From the NCBI RefSeq assembly GCF_000314005.1, contig NZ_JH980292.1, positions 3,694,121 through 3,758,120 of the forward strand: 64,000 nucleotides of DNA. Reading direction: 5' to 3'. This DNA is from Spirulina subsalsa PCC 9445. Lineage in GTDB: Bacteria > Cyanobacteriota > Cyanobacteriia > Cyanobacteriales > Spirulinaceae. Below are positions 15,681-24,909 of the stretch, piece after piece (the first letter of the stretch is position 1; every line of letters starts with the position of its first letter). A program made the position numbers and the translations under genes. The notes beneath the pieces are model-generated. The model saw only the letters and a program-made list of their open reading frames with translations. It was not told where the DNA came from and ran no database searches.

Positions 15681-16406
15681 CTAGGTGTCCGGGTCTTGAG
15701 ATTTTGGCATGGTGGGTAAACAAATCAAATTATCTTCTTCAATTGAAATTAGATTTTGTTGCCGTAAACGACCCATGAGACGAGTGACTGTGACGCGGGT
15801 AGACCCGATGGCGCTACCGATTTGGGCGTGGGTGAGGGGATAGGGGAGACAATATCCATTGTCTCTCGGTTCTCCATACTCTTCGACTAAGAGGGTCAAA
15901 AAGCCTAGTAAACGGTCAATAGTGCGCCGTTGTCCTAGGGTACTTAACCACAACAGTTTACGCTGGTGTTGGTAACGGAAAGCGTCGAGAATTTCCCGGC
16001 GAAAATGAGGCCAGTTGTCGAGATCATGCCAATACATCCAAATGACAGAGGTTTGTTCAACATGGGCGTAAGCTTGGAGGGTAAAGGGCGACTGGGCGAC
16101 AATTTCAAAGGGATGACCTGCCCCCACAAAGCCTAAAAATGCCTCTTCGGGTTCCGTGGGGATGTTGGCTTGTTTGCGTCGAGACGGCACACTAATTTGA
16201 GCCGTCCCCACGAGACGCACCGCCCCCCGTTGCACTAAGTATAACAAACCGGGACGGGCGGGAATCCGTTCGTCTTTGCTAAAGATGCGATCGCGATAGT
16301 GAGACTGAGCCCAATCTAAAATACGTTGCCATGTCAGAAAGGGACGGGATGCTTCTGATGCCGAGGGAAGTGATTGCATAGGGCTTTGTGGGATTGAAAC
16401 AGGCAT
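15681..16406 (-). CDS. Crp/Fnr family transcriptional regulator
   Basis: 241 residues. An N-terminal cyclic-nucleotide-binding-like beta barrel (RPGLLYLVQRGAVRLVG, EAFLGFVGAGHPFEIV) is followed by the long dimer helix and a C-terminal helix-turn-helix (LTHAQIGSAIGSTRVTVTRL). I do not see the arginine/serine signature of a cAMP pocket nor Fnr cysteines, so its effector is unknown. NtcA is related but its sequence differs. It is divergently transcribed from the DALR-domain gene, with a 54-bp shared upstream region. Confidence 0.88.
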   Translation of the reverse strand: MPVSIPQSPMQSLPSASEASRPFLTWQRILDWAQSHYRDRIFSKDERIPARPGLLYLVQRGAVRLVGTAQISVPSRRKQANIPTEPEEAFLGFVGAGHPFEIVAQSPFTLQAYAHVEQTSVIWMYWHDLDNWPHFRREILDAFRYQHQRKLLWLSTLGQRRTIDRLLGFLTLLVEEYGEPRDNGYCLPYPLTHAQIGSAIGSTRVTVTRLMGRLRQQNLISIEEDNLICLPTMPKSQDPDT

Positions 16407-16460
16407 TTTTCTAGTTTATACTGAGGTCAAATGTATTTTTAAAAACACTATTAAAACAGA

Positions 16461-17294
16461 GTGACTGAGCCACTTGGGGAACTAAATCCACTTTATCGCT
16501 CTTATTCTTTCAAATTTAGGCTAAATCAGCATTTAACCCAAGTTCTGCTGAAGTTATCACGGGCGAAAAATAATTTAGCGGATCTTGTGGATATTACGGA
16601 TCTTCCTTTGAGACAAGTCCCGGGACAATGGCGTTATCAATCGGCACTGGCCTTAAAAATTAGCGGAAAATACGGAAATAGCCCCGAGGAAATTGCTCAA
16701 ATTTTGCTCAGTAATTTCCCTGATTCTACTGATTTTCTCATTAAACGGGTACAGATGGGGAGATTAGAGTGGGAAGTGGGGGAAAATGCGATCGCCTCAT
16801 GGTTAACTCAATGTTTGCACCTTCCCACCAGTCCCGAAAAGCAACAAATCCCTAACCTTTCCCGCCTAAAAGCCCTTGACAAATACACCACTATCCCCAT
16901 TCATTATACCTATAACCGTTGTGCCTCCTTGCTCCATCTAGGCGCGAGTGAACAACTGATTCAGCTATCCCCCCCCGTAGCCCATCATCCCCGGACATGG
17001 CTTGCCCCCCAGCCCGTACCTTGGACGGTAGAGGCTACCTCGACCCTAGCCTTCCAACACCCAGCAGAAATTAAGCTCATTGCCGCCCAAATTCAATTCA
17101 TGGATGCGCTCACCGACTCCCCATCTGACGACTGGCCGAAATTCGGATTAGTCCTTAGTGAGGCCTTCCTTGAGTTTCATCGGTTTTGTCGGATTTGGGG
17201 AGAGGTACAACAGCACACCCCCCCGTTGAGTCAAGGGCGTTTAGGGTTAATCCAAGTCACTCAAAACCTATTGCAGCTTGTGCTAACTCCTTGA
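16461..17294 (+). CDS. Stand-alone DALR anticodon-binding-like domain protein
   Basis: 277 residues starting at GTG. The C-terminal half (IPIHYTYNRCASLLHLGA and the helical bundle around SEAFLEFHRFCRIWGE) resembles the DALR anticodon-binding domain of arginyl-tRNA synthetase. There is no catalytic synthetase domain. Such orphan DALR proteins are conserved in cyanobacteria; the function is not known to me. GTG is chosen because no upstream in-frame ATG is close. Confidence 0.65.
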   Translation: MTEPLGELNPLYRSYSFKFRLNQHLTQVLLKLSRAKNNLADLVDITDLPLRQVPGQWRYQSALALKISGKYGNSPEEIAQILLSNFPDSTDFLIKRVQMGRLEWEVGENAIASWLTQCLHLPTSPEKQQIPNLSRLKALDKYTTIPIHYTYNRCASLLHLGASEQLIQLSPPVAHHPRTWLAPQPVPWTVEATSTLAFQHPAEIKLIAAQIQFMDALTDSPSDDWPKFGLVLSEAFLEFHRFCRIWGEVQQHTPPLSQGRLGLIQVTQNLLQLVLTP

Positions 17295-17427
17295 CCCCCC
17301 CTAGGGGGAATTCATGAATTCCCCCGATCCCAACTAGGCCTAGGGCGGAAAGAGTGCTAGGATTTTCCCATTCACAGCCCTAGAACAAGGGTGTTGCGGC
17401 ATTTTGTCTAGAGATTAACGCGCCATT

Positions 17428-18312
17428 ATGTCTTCATTTTCTGAACAAACCGAAACGATTGAAATTGTCCAAGTGGACGCTTTTGGCACTATTTGCGATC
17501 GCCTCACGCCACAACATACCTATTGGGTCGAACCCTTAAACGCCAAAGTTGCCCTACTTTTAAGCCCCATCCCCTCAGGAACTTTTCTCATGGGAACCCC
17601 CCAGACTGAACTCGGATGGACTCCTGTACAAAGTCCCCAACACTCCGTCACCTTAGCCCCCTTTGCCCTCAGTAAATACCCCATCACCCAAGCGCAATGG
17701 CGGGTCGTCGCCACCTTCCCCCAAGTAGAACGCCCCCTCGTCACCCATCCCGCCTGTTTTGAAGGACGGAATCGCCCCGTGGAACAGATTACCTGGTGGG
17801 AGGCCTTAGAATTTTGTGCGCGACTCTCCCAACACACCGGACGTAACTATCGTTTACCCAGCGAGGCCGAATGGGAGTATGCTTGTCGCGCCGGAACCAC
17901 TACCCCCTTTTGTTTCGGCGAAACCATCACCACCCAACTGGCCAACTACTCCGGCATTGACTGGGACTATGGCGGCAAAATATGCAGTTATGGGGCTTAC
18001 GGCCAAGGCCCCCAAGGAGCAGACCTGCGAGAAACTACGGTTGTCGGTCATTATTGCGTCGCCAACGCCTTTGGCCTTTACGATATGCACGGTTTAGTCC
18101 GGGAGTGGTGCGCCGATGTCTGGTATCCCAACTATAACGAGGCTCCCCCTGATGGACAAGCGCGCAGGACTGGGGGAGAGGAGGATAAACGAGTGGTACG
18201 AGGCGGTTCCTGGAACAAAAGCCCCGTTCACTGTCGTTCCGGCGCACGTCTGAAGTTTAACGCTCAAGCCAGTTTATATGATGTCGGTTTTCGGGTGTGT
18301 TTGACGTTTTAG
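17428..18312 (+). CDS. Formylglycine-generating-enzyme (SUMF1) family protein
   Basis: 294 residues. The FGE-sulfatase fold is clear from GTFLMGTPQTELGW, YPITQAQWR, PVEQITWWEALEFCARLS, YRLPSEAEWEYACRAGT, FGLYDMHGLVREWCAD and RVVRGGSW...HCRSGAR. Some members convert a sulfatase cysteine to formylglycine, but many bacterial ones serve other roles (for example effector modules or ergothioneine synthesis). No sulfatase is nearby. About 50 residues precede the domain. A heptad tract starts a few bases behind the stop. Confidence 0.88.
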   Translation: MSSFSEQTETIEIVQVDAFGTICDRLTPQHTYWVEPLNAKVALLLSPIPSGTFLMGTPQTELGWTPVQSPQHSVTLAPFALSKYPITQAQWRVVATFPQVERPLVTHPACFEGRNRPVEQITWWEALEFCARLSQHTGRNYRLPSEAEWEYACRAGTTTPFCFGETITTQLANYSGIDWDYGGKICSYGAYGQGPQGADLRETTVVGHYCVANAFGLYDMHGLVREWCADVWYPNYNEAPPDGQARRTGGEEDKRVVRGGSWNKSPVHCRSGARLKFNAQASLYDVGFRVCLTF

Positions 18313-18319
18313 GAGAGGG

Positions 18320-18417
18320 AACAGGGAATCGGGAGTCGGGAGTCGGGAGTCGGGAGTCGGGAGTCGGGAGATTGCTGCTCCCCTGTTCCCCTGCTCCCCT
18401 GTTCCCTATTCCCCGAT
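18320..18417 (+). repeat. GGGAGTC heptad array
   Basis: About seven tandem GGGAGTC/GGGAATC units (18327-18370) are followed by the complementary-type tract CCCCTGTTCCCCTGCTCCCC. The array can fold as a long imperfect hairpin just after the FGE-like gene. The remaining intergenic sequence to 18596 shows nothing further. Confidence 0.85.
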
Positions 18418-18596
18418 TCCCGTAATCCGGAATCAAGCCCGCTCAATTTGTAGCTCTCTCTTGCGTACAGGAAAACATCTCCCAGTAGGTCAAAATCCTA
18501 GGCTTATGCAGCTAACCTAAATTCCGTAATCCCTCGGATTTTCCTCAGAGATATTCCCAGATCACCTCATGATTATTCAACTTTCCCAACCCAAAA

Positions 18597-18923
18597 ATGA
18601 ACAAAAATAGCCTTGTCTTGTCTTTGGCCGCTCTGATCTTACTGGGTTCTCAACTTCCCTCCTCAGCTGCCTTATTCCGTCCTTCTAGTGGGGTAGAGGA
18701 ATCCTCCACCCATCCGGGATTAACCCAAGTGGCACAAACCACCCGCACCCGAACCGTCAACAATACAGGGGGAGGTAGCACCACCCGCACCCGAACCACC
18801 ACCACAACCACCAACGGGGGAAGCAGCACCACCCGCACCCGAACCACCACCACAACCGGGGGAGGCGGGAGCCGCACCACTACTTGTCAATATACTGGGA
18901 GGCGAACGATTACTTGTCGCTAG
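18597..18923 (+). CDS. Small secreted Thr/Arg/Gly-rich repeat protein
   Basis: 108 residues with a clear signal peptide ([19 protein letters not shown], cleavage near SSAA). The mature part consists of TTRTRT and TTTTGGGS-like repeats, ending in [12 protein letters not shown] with two cysteines. No enzyme domain is visible. The low-complexity composition could make a frame shadow, but the signal peptide and the C-terminal cysteines argue for a real gene. Its 3' end overlaps the 3' end of moaC (convergent) by 14 bp. Confidence 0.6.
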   Translation: MNKNSLVLSLAALILLGSQLPSSAALFRPSSGVEESSTHPGLTQVAQTTRTRTVNNTGGGSTTRTRTTTTTTNGGSSTTRTRTTTTTGGGGSRTTTCQYTGRRTITCR

Positions 18924-19404
18924 TTTCCCCCTGGTCTTTTGTTTTCTCGATGACCTGAATTCCCTCAATCATCATGGTTTTGTCTAACGCCTTCGCCATG
19001 TCGTACAGCGTCAGTGCGGCAAGGGAAACGGCGGTTAGGGCTTCCATTTCTACTCCGGTTTCGGCCTTGGTGCCAACGGTGGCGCGGATTTGATAACCGG
19101 GGAGATGGCGATCGCACTCAATCTCTACCTCAATCTTATGCAAGGGCAAGGGATGACACAAGGGGATTAACTGGGCGGTCTGTTTCGCGGCCATAATCCC
19201 CGCCAGTTTCGCCGTGGTGATTACATCCCCTTTCGGTGCGTTCCCCTGTTCAATGGCTTCTAGGGTACTTAAAGCCATGCGGATTTTTCCTTGGGCAATG
19301 GCTTGCCGTCGGGTGGCAGATTTGCCTGAAACGTCCACCATTTGGGCTTCCCCGCGACTGTTTAAATGGGTTAGACCTTTTTTTTCTGAAAACGCTTGCG
19401 CCAT
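18910..19404 (-). CDS. moaC: Cyclic pyranopterin monophosphate synthase MoaC
   Basis: 164 residues from Met at 19404, matching the usual MoaC length of about 160. Motifs include [73 protein letters not shown] and KALDKTM. It makes cyclic pyranopterin monophosphate in molybdenum-cofactor synthesis together with MoaA. An upstream in-frame Met at 19452 would add 16 unrelated residues and is unlikely. The gene is convergent with the small secreted protein gene. Confidence 0.95.
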   Translation of the reverse strand: MAQAFSEKKGLTHLNSRGEAQMVDVSGKSATRRQAIAQGKIRMALSTLEAIEQGNAPKGDVITTAKLAGIMAAKQTAQLIPLCHPLPLHKIEVEIECDRHLPGYQIRATVGTKAETGVEMEALTAVSLAALTLYDMAKALDKTMMIEGIQVIEKTKDQGETSDK

Positions 19405-19459
19405 TCTTGATTCCTGTGTTATGATTATTAATCGTTGCATAGAGCAGCGCAAAGCGAAA

Positions 19460-19533
19460 GGGCTTGTAGCTCAGTGGACTAGAGCACGTGGCTACGGACC
19501 ACGGTGTCGGGGGTTCGAATCCCTCCTAGCCCG
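19460..19533 (+). tRNA. tRNA-Arg(ACG)
   Basis: A 74-nt cloverleaf: acceptor GGGCTTG/CTAGCCC (one U-U mismatch), D arm AGCTCAGTGGACTAGAGC, anticodon stem CGTGG/CCACG with loop CTACGGA (anticodon ACG), and T loop GGTTCGAATCC. CCA is not encoded. A terminator follows 14 bp later. Confidence 0.95.
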
Positions 19534-19546
19534 TAGAACAAGAACG

Positions 19547-19578
19547 AGGAGATAGCATTATTCTATCTCCTGTTTTTT
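19547..19578 (+). terminator. Rho-independent terminator after tRNA-Arg
   Basis: AGGAGATAG (19547-19555) pairs with CTATCTCCT (19563-19571), followed by GTTTTTT. Confidence 0.85.
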
Positions 19579-19644
19579 ATTGGATTCCTGTTTTTTGGGG
19601 GGATATCTTATCCTAAAAAGGGCAGGACTTCTCAAAAATGTGCC

Positions 19645-19869
19645 ATGAAAATGCTATTAATTGGGCTAATCCGAGCCTACCGCGCCTTAATTTCTCCCCT
19701 CTTTCCGCCGATGTGTCGTTTCCAACCGACTTGTTCTCAATATGGCATGGAGGCGATCGCCCGTTTTGGGGCAATCAAGGGCGGATGGCTGACGGTGCGC
19801 CGGATTGCGCGCTGTCATCCCTTCCACCCCGGAGGTTATGATCCCGTTCCCCCCCACAAGGAAGAGTGA
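19645..19869 (+). CDS. yidD: Membrane protein insertion efficiency factor YidD
   Basis: 74 residues, normal length. The family motif [17 protein letters not shown], then [26 protein letters not shown] and HPGGYDPVP is complete, with the conserved cysteines. YidD is a small amphipathic protein associated with the YidC membrane insertion pathway. The stop TGA overlaps the GTG start of the next gene. Confidence 0.95.
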   Translation: MKMLLIGLIRAYRALISPLFPPMCRFQPTCSQYGMEAIARFGAIKGGWLTVRRIARCHPFHPGGYDPVPPHKEE

Positions 19870-20576
19870 ACTTGAAACCCTATCAACAGATTCCCATTGT
19901 GGAATGTCACGAACCCCTAGCGCCCATTCCCCGCGAGGTGTTTGTTTTGCCCCCTATCCATCCCTACGCGGCCTTGGGGGCAGATTATCAAGGGCGATCG
20001 CCTTATTTTTTGCGCCAAGGGGTGATTCAAGCCCTAGAGCAAGCCCAGCAAGCCCTACAAGGGGAACATCCCCAGTGGAAAATCCTGATTTTTGATGCCT
20101 TTCGACCCATTAGCGTCCAGCAATTCATGGTGGACTACAGCTTTCAAACACTCCTGCAACAACGCGGCCTCACAGAAGCGCAGTTATCTGAAGGGGAAAA
20201 ACAAGACCTCTGGCAAGTGGTTTATGAACTGTGGGCGCTCCCCAGTTCTGATCCAGCCACACCGCCCCCCCACAGCACTGGAGCCGCCTTAGATATTACC
20301 TTAGTAGATGCACAGGGGAACGTAGTCGATATGGGTTCAGAGATTGATGAGTTATCAGCGCGATCGCACCCCGACTATTACGCCAGCGCCCAAACGCCCC
20401 CCGAACAGACTTATCACCAGCACCGCCAACTCCTCCATCGGATCATGACTCAGGCCGGATTTCGTCGTCATCCTAGGGAGTGGTGGCACTTTTCCCTAGG
20501 GGATCAACTGTGGGCATGGTTAGGGAAACAGGACGATCCCGGTTTTGATGCGATCGCCCGTTATGGTCGAGTCTAG
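19866..20576 (+). CDS. M15-family D-Ala-D-Ala dipeptidase (VanX-like)
   Basis: 236 residues. VanX-type zinc peptidase motifs are visible: [13 protein letters not shown] (arginine), [13 protein letters not shown] (zinc His and Asp), the [11 protein letters not shown] region, and the C-terminal EWWHFSLGD (catalytic Glu and zinc His). It would hydrolyse D-Ala-D-Ala in cell-wall metabolism. No signal peptide is seen, so it is probably cytoplasmic. It starts with GTG overlapping the yidD stop, so translation is likely coupled. A transposon derivative begins 8 bp after the stop codon. Confidence 0.88.
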   Translation: MNLKPYQQIPIVECHEPLAPIPREVFVLPPIHPYAALGADYQGRSPYFLRQGVIQALEQAQQALQGEHPQWKILIFDAFRPISVQQFMVDYSFQTLLQQRGLTEAQLSEGEKQDLWQVVYELWALPSSDPATPPPHSTGAALDITLVDAQGNVVDMGSEIDELSARSHPDYYASAQTPPEQTYHQHRQLLHRIMTQAGFRRHPREWWHFSLGDQLWAWLGKQDDPGFDAIARYGRV

Positions 20577-20584
20577 TTGGTTAC

Positions 20585-21070
20585 CTAAAATGTCGGCTTG
20601 TTCGTGAAACGTTGCGCAGCAAAGGCTCTCGGTTTTACCGATGAGATGAAAAGCCGACCAATGTTTGACAATAAAACTAAAAACGCATAGGATTGAATTG
20701 GTTTGAATTCCCAGAGTGTTGCAGTAAGCCTGAAATAGGGGTGGAGCTTGAACTCGAAAGTGTCGCACAAGGAGACAAATAGTGGGTAGCGAAAACCACG
20801 AAAAACATAGCTAGGGAAACTAACGTAAGCCCAAATCCAGAAAACTCAAGAATTAGATTGTTTTTAGTAATGTGGGGCGCACATTAACTCTAGGTAATTA
20901 TCCTAGTACGCTCAGGGAGATAAAGCCCTCTGGGATTGTCTAAACTAGGCTTGCTAATTGGTTGGGCCGAACGGTTAGACGGTTTAGGTAATGCTCGCAA
21001 GAGATAGGTAATTGTAAGGCGTGTCGATGAACTGAGAATCCATCGCTTTTAGCGATGGGAGCGTCAATTT
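20585..21070 (+). mobile_element. Non-autonomous derivative of a TnpB element, copy A
   Basis: 486 bp, preceded by TTAC at 20581-20584. It is nearly identical to copy B at 53315-53800 (about seven mismatches by eye). It shares left-end (AATGTCGG, CCGATGAGATGAAAAGCCGACCA) and right-end (AGCGATGGGAGCGTCAATTT with hairpin) sequences with the tnpB element at 1078-2512, but has no tnpA or tnpB. The interior retains a block (GTGGGGCGCACATTAA) that may be a remnant of the tnpB 3' end or guide-RNA scaffold. Its right end encodes the last part of the adjacent methyltransferase ORF. Confidence 0.8.
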
Positions 21071-22000
21071 CCTAGTCTGAACAATTTTCAGACTGTTAAT
21101 CATTTCACTCGCAATGGACTGAATAACCGGAACCGTCACACTATTTCCCACTTGCTTTCTCAGTTGGGAATAGGGAACCACAATTTTAAAACTATCAGGA
21201 AAACCCTGTAATCTTAGCAATTCTCGCGCCGTAGGTCTTCTCACCCCATTGACCACCAAATAATTATAAGAAGCCCCGGCACGTAAAGCACAAGAATATT
21301 CTAACGCCGAAATATTCCCGCTTTTATTTTCATGCCAAATGGAAGGAATCGGATAATTAGGTTTAACCTTTGCCAGTCGTTTTTGTTTAATCGATTCCGA
21401 CAAAAAATATTGAGGATCAACTTGGCTATCCGGTTCTAAAATATCCTCAAGTTGGGGACGGCTACCTAGAGGTTTGGGAAAGGAAAATTGTAAGTTTTCT
21501 TTAAACCCCACAATAAACGTCCGTTCTCGCTTTTGGGGAACGCCAAAATCTAGAGAATTTAAAACCCTATGATGGAGGAAATAGCCCAAATTTTCTAAAT
21601 GCCTGAGAATCGTTTTAAACGTTCTACCCTGATCATGAGACTTTAAATTCTTGACATTTTCTAACAAAAAAGCAGCAGGTTGCTTGACCTGCAAAATTTC
21701 TTCAATATTAAAAAACAACGTCCCCCGGGTATCCAAAAACCCTTTTTGCTCACCACAAATGCTAAAAGCTTGACAAGGAAACCCCGCCAACAAAATATCA
21801 TGATCTGGGATATCCTCCGGTCTGATTTGGGTAATATCCCCTTGAGGAATTTCGCCGAAATTGGCCTGATAGGTTTGTTGAGCGAAGGCATCCCATTCCG
21901 AGGAAAAAACACATTGGACACCCTGAGACTCAAACCCTAGACGCATTCCGCCAATTCCTGCGAAAAGGTCAATAAAGGTCAAGGGAACGAGTGAAGTCAT
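20984..22000 (-). CDS. DNA (cytosine-5) methyltransferase, solitary
   Basis: 338 residues. All core C5-MTase motifs are visible: I FIDLFAGIGGMRLGFE, IV GFPCQAFS (catalytic Cys), VI ENVKNL, VIII QKRERTFIVGF, IX RELLRLQGFPDSF and X KQVGNSVTVPV. The target-recognition region is short (about 190-270). No restriction enzyme is adjacent, so it is an orphan MTase. The final 29 or so residues (after VQTRK) are encoded by the right end of the element at 20585-21070, so the native C-terminus was replaced, but motif X remains intact. The recognition sequence cannot be read; CGATCG within HIP1 is one possibility. Confidence 0.9.
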   Translation of the reverse strand: MTSLVPLTFIDLFAGIGGMRLGFESQGVQCVFSSEWDAFAQQTYQANFGEIPQGDITQIRPEDIPDHDILLAGFPCQAFSICGEQKGFLDTRGTLFFNIEEILQVKQPAAFLLENVKNLKSHDQGRTFKTILRHLENLGYFLHHRVLNSLDFGVPQKRERTFIVGFKENLQFSFPKPLGSRPQLEDILEPDSQVDPQYFLSESIKQKRLAKVKPNYPIPSIWHENKSGNISALEYSCALRAGASYNYLVVNGVRRPTARELLRLQGFPDSFKIVVPYSQLRKQVGNSVTVPVIQSIASEMINSLKIVQTRKLTLPSLKAMDSQFIDTPYNYLSLASIT

Positions 22001-22211
22001 AGGCGATTAGATTGGGGAATAGGTAACTTGTAATTTATTGAGCGATTTAAGTTATACCATGGCGGCAATTCATGAGTTCCCCCCACCAACCTAGATTAAA
22101 TCATTAATTATGAATGATCAACGACCAACCTCCGATCTCTCACTATTTAGCACAAAGGCGATCAATCTAGAGTAGATTAGTTAATGTAACGAAACGTAAA
22201 AGGAAAGAGGA

Positions 22212-23654
22212 ATGCGGGTTGCAATTGTTGGTGCAGGACTAGCAGGCATGGCGACGGCAGTGGATCTCGTGGATGCAGGCTGTGAGGTAGAAATTTTTGA
22301 GTCTCGCCCTTTTCTGGGGGGGAAAGTGGGGAGTTGGGTAGATGGCGATGGCAACCATGTAGAGATGGGATTACACGTCTTTTTCGGTTGCTACTATAAC
22401 CTGTTCGGGTTAATGGAGAAAGTCGGCGCCCTTGATAACTTACGACTTAAAGAACATACCCATACCTTCATCAACACCGGAGGACGTATCGGAGAATTAG
22501 ACTTTCGCTTCATCACCGGAGCCCCGTTTAATGGCCTGAAAGCCTTTTTCACCACCTCACAACTCAATACCCTCGATAAACTTTCTAATTCCCTCGCCCT
22601 CGGCACTAGCCCCATTGTGCGCGGTTTAATCGACTTTGAAGGAGCAATGAGACAAATTCGGGATCTCGACTCCATTAGTTTCGCCGATTGGTTTCGTCAA
22701 CATGGGGGCAACAATAGCAGCTTAAAGCGGATGTGGAACCCCATCGCCTATGCTTTGGGCTTCATTGACACAGAGAACATTTCCGCCCGTTGTATGTTGA
22801 CGATTTTCCAGTTTTTCGCCGCTAAAACTGAGGCCTCGGTGTTGCGAATGTTGGAAGGCTCCCCAGCCGAATATCTCCATAAGCCCATTGTGGACTATCT
22901 GGAAGCGCGGGGGACAAAAATCTACACCCGTCGTCGTGTGCGTGAGGTGTTGTATGAAAATGAGCAGGTAACGGGCTTAGTGGTGGCTGACGGGGAAAGT
23001 GAAAGCAAAATCACGGCGGATGTTTATGTGGCGGCCTGTGATGTGCCGGGGATTCAGCGCCTGTTGCCGGAAGGTTGGCGCAAGTGGCCGGAGTTTGACA
23101 ATATTTATAAGTTAGAAGCGGTTCCCGTGGCGACGGTACAGTTGCGCTTTGATGGCTGGGTGACAGAGATGCAGGATGAGGCGAAACGCAAACAGTTAGA
23201 AAAAGCGGTAGGCCTTGATAATTTACTCTATACGGCGGATGCAGATTTTTCCTGTTTTGCGGATTTAGCCTTAACCAGTCCGGCGGATTATTATAAGCCC
23301 GGTGAGGGGTCTTTATTGCAGTTAGTATTAACGCCCGGTGATCCATTTATTAAAAAGCCTAATGATGAAATTGCCCAGCACGTTTTAGCCCAAGTGCGGG
23401 AGTTGTTCCCTTCGGCGCGGGATTTGAATATGACTTGGTATAGTGTGGTGAAGTTGGCTCAATCCCTTTATCGGGAAGCACCGGGGATGGATCCATTCCG
23501 TCCTAGTCAAAAAACGCCGATTGCTAATTTCTTTTTGGCGGGTAGTTATACCCAACAGGATTATATCGACAGTATGGAGGGGGCAACGATTTCCGGGCGA
23601 CAGGCGGCGAAGGCTATTCTCTCGTCGGTGAAGGTGGAAGCTGTGGCTGTTTGA
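22212..23654 (+). CDS. zds: 9,9'-di-cis-zeta-carotene desaturase
   Basis: 480 residues. The N-terminal dinucleotide-binding motif [20 protein letters not shown] and FLGGKVGSW, the [13 protein letters not shown] region and the C-terminal FAD signature [20 protein letters not shown] identify plant/cyanobacterial CrtQ-type zeta-carotene desaturase. It oxidises zeta-carotene to lycopene isomers at the thylakoid or cytoplasmic membrane. A good ribosome binding site (GGAAAGAGGA) precedes the ATG. Length is normal. A tandem C-rich repeat starts 3 bp after the stop. Confidence 0.95.
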   Translation: MRVAIVGAGLAGMATAVDLVDAGCEVEIFESRPFLGGKVGSWVDGDGNHVEMGLHVFFGCYYNLFGLMEKVGALDNLRLKEHTHTFINTGGRIGELDFRFITGAPFNGLKAFFTTSQLNTLDKLSNSLALGTSPIVRGLIDFEGAMRQIRDLDSISFADWFRQHGGNNSSLKRMWNPIAYALGFIDTENISARCMLTIFQFFAAKTEASVLRMLEGSPAEYLHKPIVDYLEARGTKIYTRRRVREVLYENEQVTGLVVADGESESKITADVYVAACDVPGIQRLLPEGWRKWPEFDNIYKLEAVPVATVQLRFDGWVTEMQDEAKRKQLEKAVGLDNLLYTADADFSCFADLALTSPADYYKPGEGSLLQLVLTPGDPFIKKPNDEIAQHVLAQVRELFPSARDLNMTWYSVVKLAQSLYREAPGMDPFRPSQKTPIANFFLAGSYTQQDYIDSMEGATISGRQAAKAILSSVKVEAVAV

Positions 23655-23656
23655 GG

Positions 23657-23783
23657 GATTATCCCCCCTAGCCCCCCTTGGGAAGGGGGGAATAGCAAAG
23701 ACAGCCGGAAGTCTCTTTGAGGTGATTATCCCCCCTAGCCCCCCTTGGGAAGGGGGGAATAGCAAAGACAGCCGGAAGTCTCT
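23657..23783 (+). repeat. Two direct copies of a 60-bp C-rich palindromic repeat
   Basis: GATTATCCCCCCTAGCCCCC ... GAAGTCTCT occurs at 23657-23716 and again at 23724-23783 (67-bp period). Each copy contains a CCCCCTAGCCCCCCTT/AAGGGGGG palindrome. A version of this palindrome is embedded in frame in the nucleotidyltransferase gene at about 7682-7730. The repeat abuts the zds stop codon. Confidence 0.85.
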
Positions 23784-23821
23784 ATTCGCTAGCGTCTGGT
23801 TCTATTCAGCAAGCCCTACCC

Positions 23822-23990
23822 TAGGGTCTGCTGAATATCCCTCTAAGCAGTGTTACTAGGACTTTTAGCTGTTTTAAGAGCGAGAAACTGCAAGGTTTTA
23901 GGAATAAATAATCAAAAAGGCTTGCCTTTTTGCGATTCCCCCTGTTCCCTGTTCCCTAGCCCCACGAGCAGAGTTATTCAGCAAGCCCTA
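23822..23990 (-). mobile_element. MITE family 2, copy 1
   Basis: 169 bp between TAGGGTCTGCTGAATATCC and GTTATTCAGCAAGCCCTA, which are imperfect terminal inverted repeats. The inside holds the hairpin AAAAAGGCTTGCCTTTTT. Other copies are at 25593, 41252, 52961 and 56908. A detached end (CTATTCAGCAAGCCCTA, about 23803-23818) lies directly upstream. The rest of 23991-24160 is the leader of the next gene. Confidence 0.75.
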
Positions 23991-24160
23991 CCCTAGGGCA
24001 GTGAGGGCGAAAAATTTTTCGCCCTCTTGCTCCTGTCTACTGTGGGCTAAAGCTTAAGTTGCACTTATCAATAATAGATAAAAGTTATATTGTTTTCCTG
24101 TTTACATCAGCCTGTTTTATTTATAAGCTAAAAACAAGCCACCCAAAGGAAATAAGTTCT

Positions 24161-24487
24161 ATGACTTTTATAAACAACCTCAAAACCACTCAATCCCCCC
24201 AATCCGTGAATCAGCCTCGTGAGTTATCGGTTGATGTCCTCTCCCCTCTGCGCTACTGGCTCAATCGGTTTGAAATCCGCAATGCGGCGATTGCCCAATC
24301 AATCTGTCGCTGGATTCCCGATCAATGTCCCTTTGCCCGGAAGATTGTTTGGCAAGGGCGGACGCTGTTGGTGATTCCTCCCTTGTGTAAGCTCAATCCT
24401 CTTTATGAAGAGTTGATCGCCTTGCGCTTCCGCGCCCTGTGTTATCTGGCTGACGGGCCCGCTACAGATGTTTGTCTGGAGGGATAA
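24161..24487 (+). CDS. Mo-dependent nitrogenase C-terminus-like small protein
   Basis: 108 residues from the ATG at 24161 (upstream AAAGGA supports it); the frame extends up to 34 residues further without family likeness. The sequence LRYWLNRFEIRNAAIAQSIC, CPFARKIVWQGRTLLVIPPLCKLNPLYEEL and LRFRALCYLAD matches, as I recall, the small cyanobacterial family labelled Mo-dependent nitrogenase C-terminus. Despite the name, the family does not show that the organism fixes nitrogen. The function is unknown. The next gene begins right after the stop codon. Confidence 0.75.
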   Translation: MTFINNLKTTQSPQSVNQPRELSVDVLSPLRYWLNRFEIRNAAIAQSICRWIPDQCPFARKIVWQGRTLLVIPPLCKLNPLYEELIALRFRALCYLADGPATDVCLEG

Positions 24488-24712
24488 ATGCAGAAACTCC
24501 AATATCCCGTTAGTTCTGAAGGCTGGTCGATCCAAATTTATGGCAGCGATCGCCGCCTGCTTCTCTCCCTTGATGCTACCCACGCTTGGCTGTTGGGGAT
24601 TGGGATTTTGGTGGGCTTTGTGATCGCCCTAATGGGGCTACGGAATCAATGTCAGGTATCCCAGCCCCCTGTAGAGTCTCCCCACCTTGTTGCTCCCCTA
24701 GAATTAGATTGA
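24488..24712 (+). CDS. 74-residue single-span protein, unrecognised
   Basis: ATG at 24488 follows the preceding stop codon directly. It has a soluble N-terminus (about 33 residues), one membrane span (WLLGIGILVGFVIALMGL) and a short Pro-rich tail. Tight linkage to the Mo-nitrogenase-C-like gene suggests a two-gene operon. I do not recognise the family. The 197 bp downstream show no gene. Confidence 0.55.
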   Translation: MQKLQYPVSSEGWSIQIYGSDRRLLLSLDATHAWLLGIGILVGFVIALMGLRNQCQVSQPPVESPHLVAPLELD

Positions 24713-24909
24713 CGCTCCACAGTAAGGACATATATTTTAGCTAAACGACGAGGATATTTTTGGGGATCAAGCCCCTTCCTGTACAGTCTCCCGACTCAAG
24801 GCGGGTGGGTTTCGGAGGAGGGGGCGGGGCTTGGTACAATGAGGAGTAGTTGATTCCGTTCGACAACCGGGTGATCCTTATTGATTTTCTCTGATTTTAA
24901 CTCGCTCCC

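Noticed and set aside
17428..18312. Sulfatase-activating system
   Set aside because: No sulfatase gene is near; the FGE fold has many other uses.
20520..20768. Antisense ORF conserved in both transposon derivatives (also 53283-53498)
   Set aside because: Conservation follows from DNA identity of the two copies; no domain and no ribosome binding site.
20984..22000. Restriction-modification or BREX/DISARM locus around the methyltransferase
   Set aside because: Neighbouring genes are an M15 peptidase and zds; no nuclease, helicase or other defence gene is adjacent.
24161..24487. Evidence for nitrogen fixation from the Mo-nitrogenase-C-like protein
   Set aside because: The family occurs widely in non-fixing cyanobacteria and no nif gene is present.
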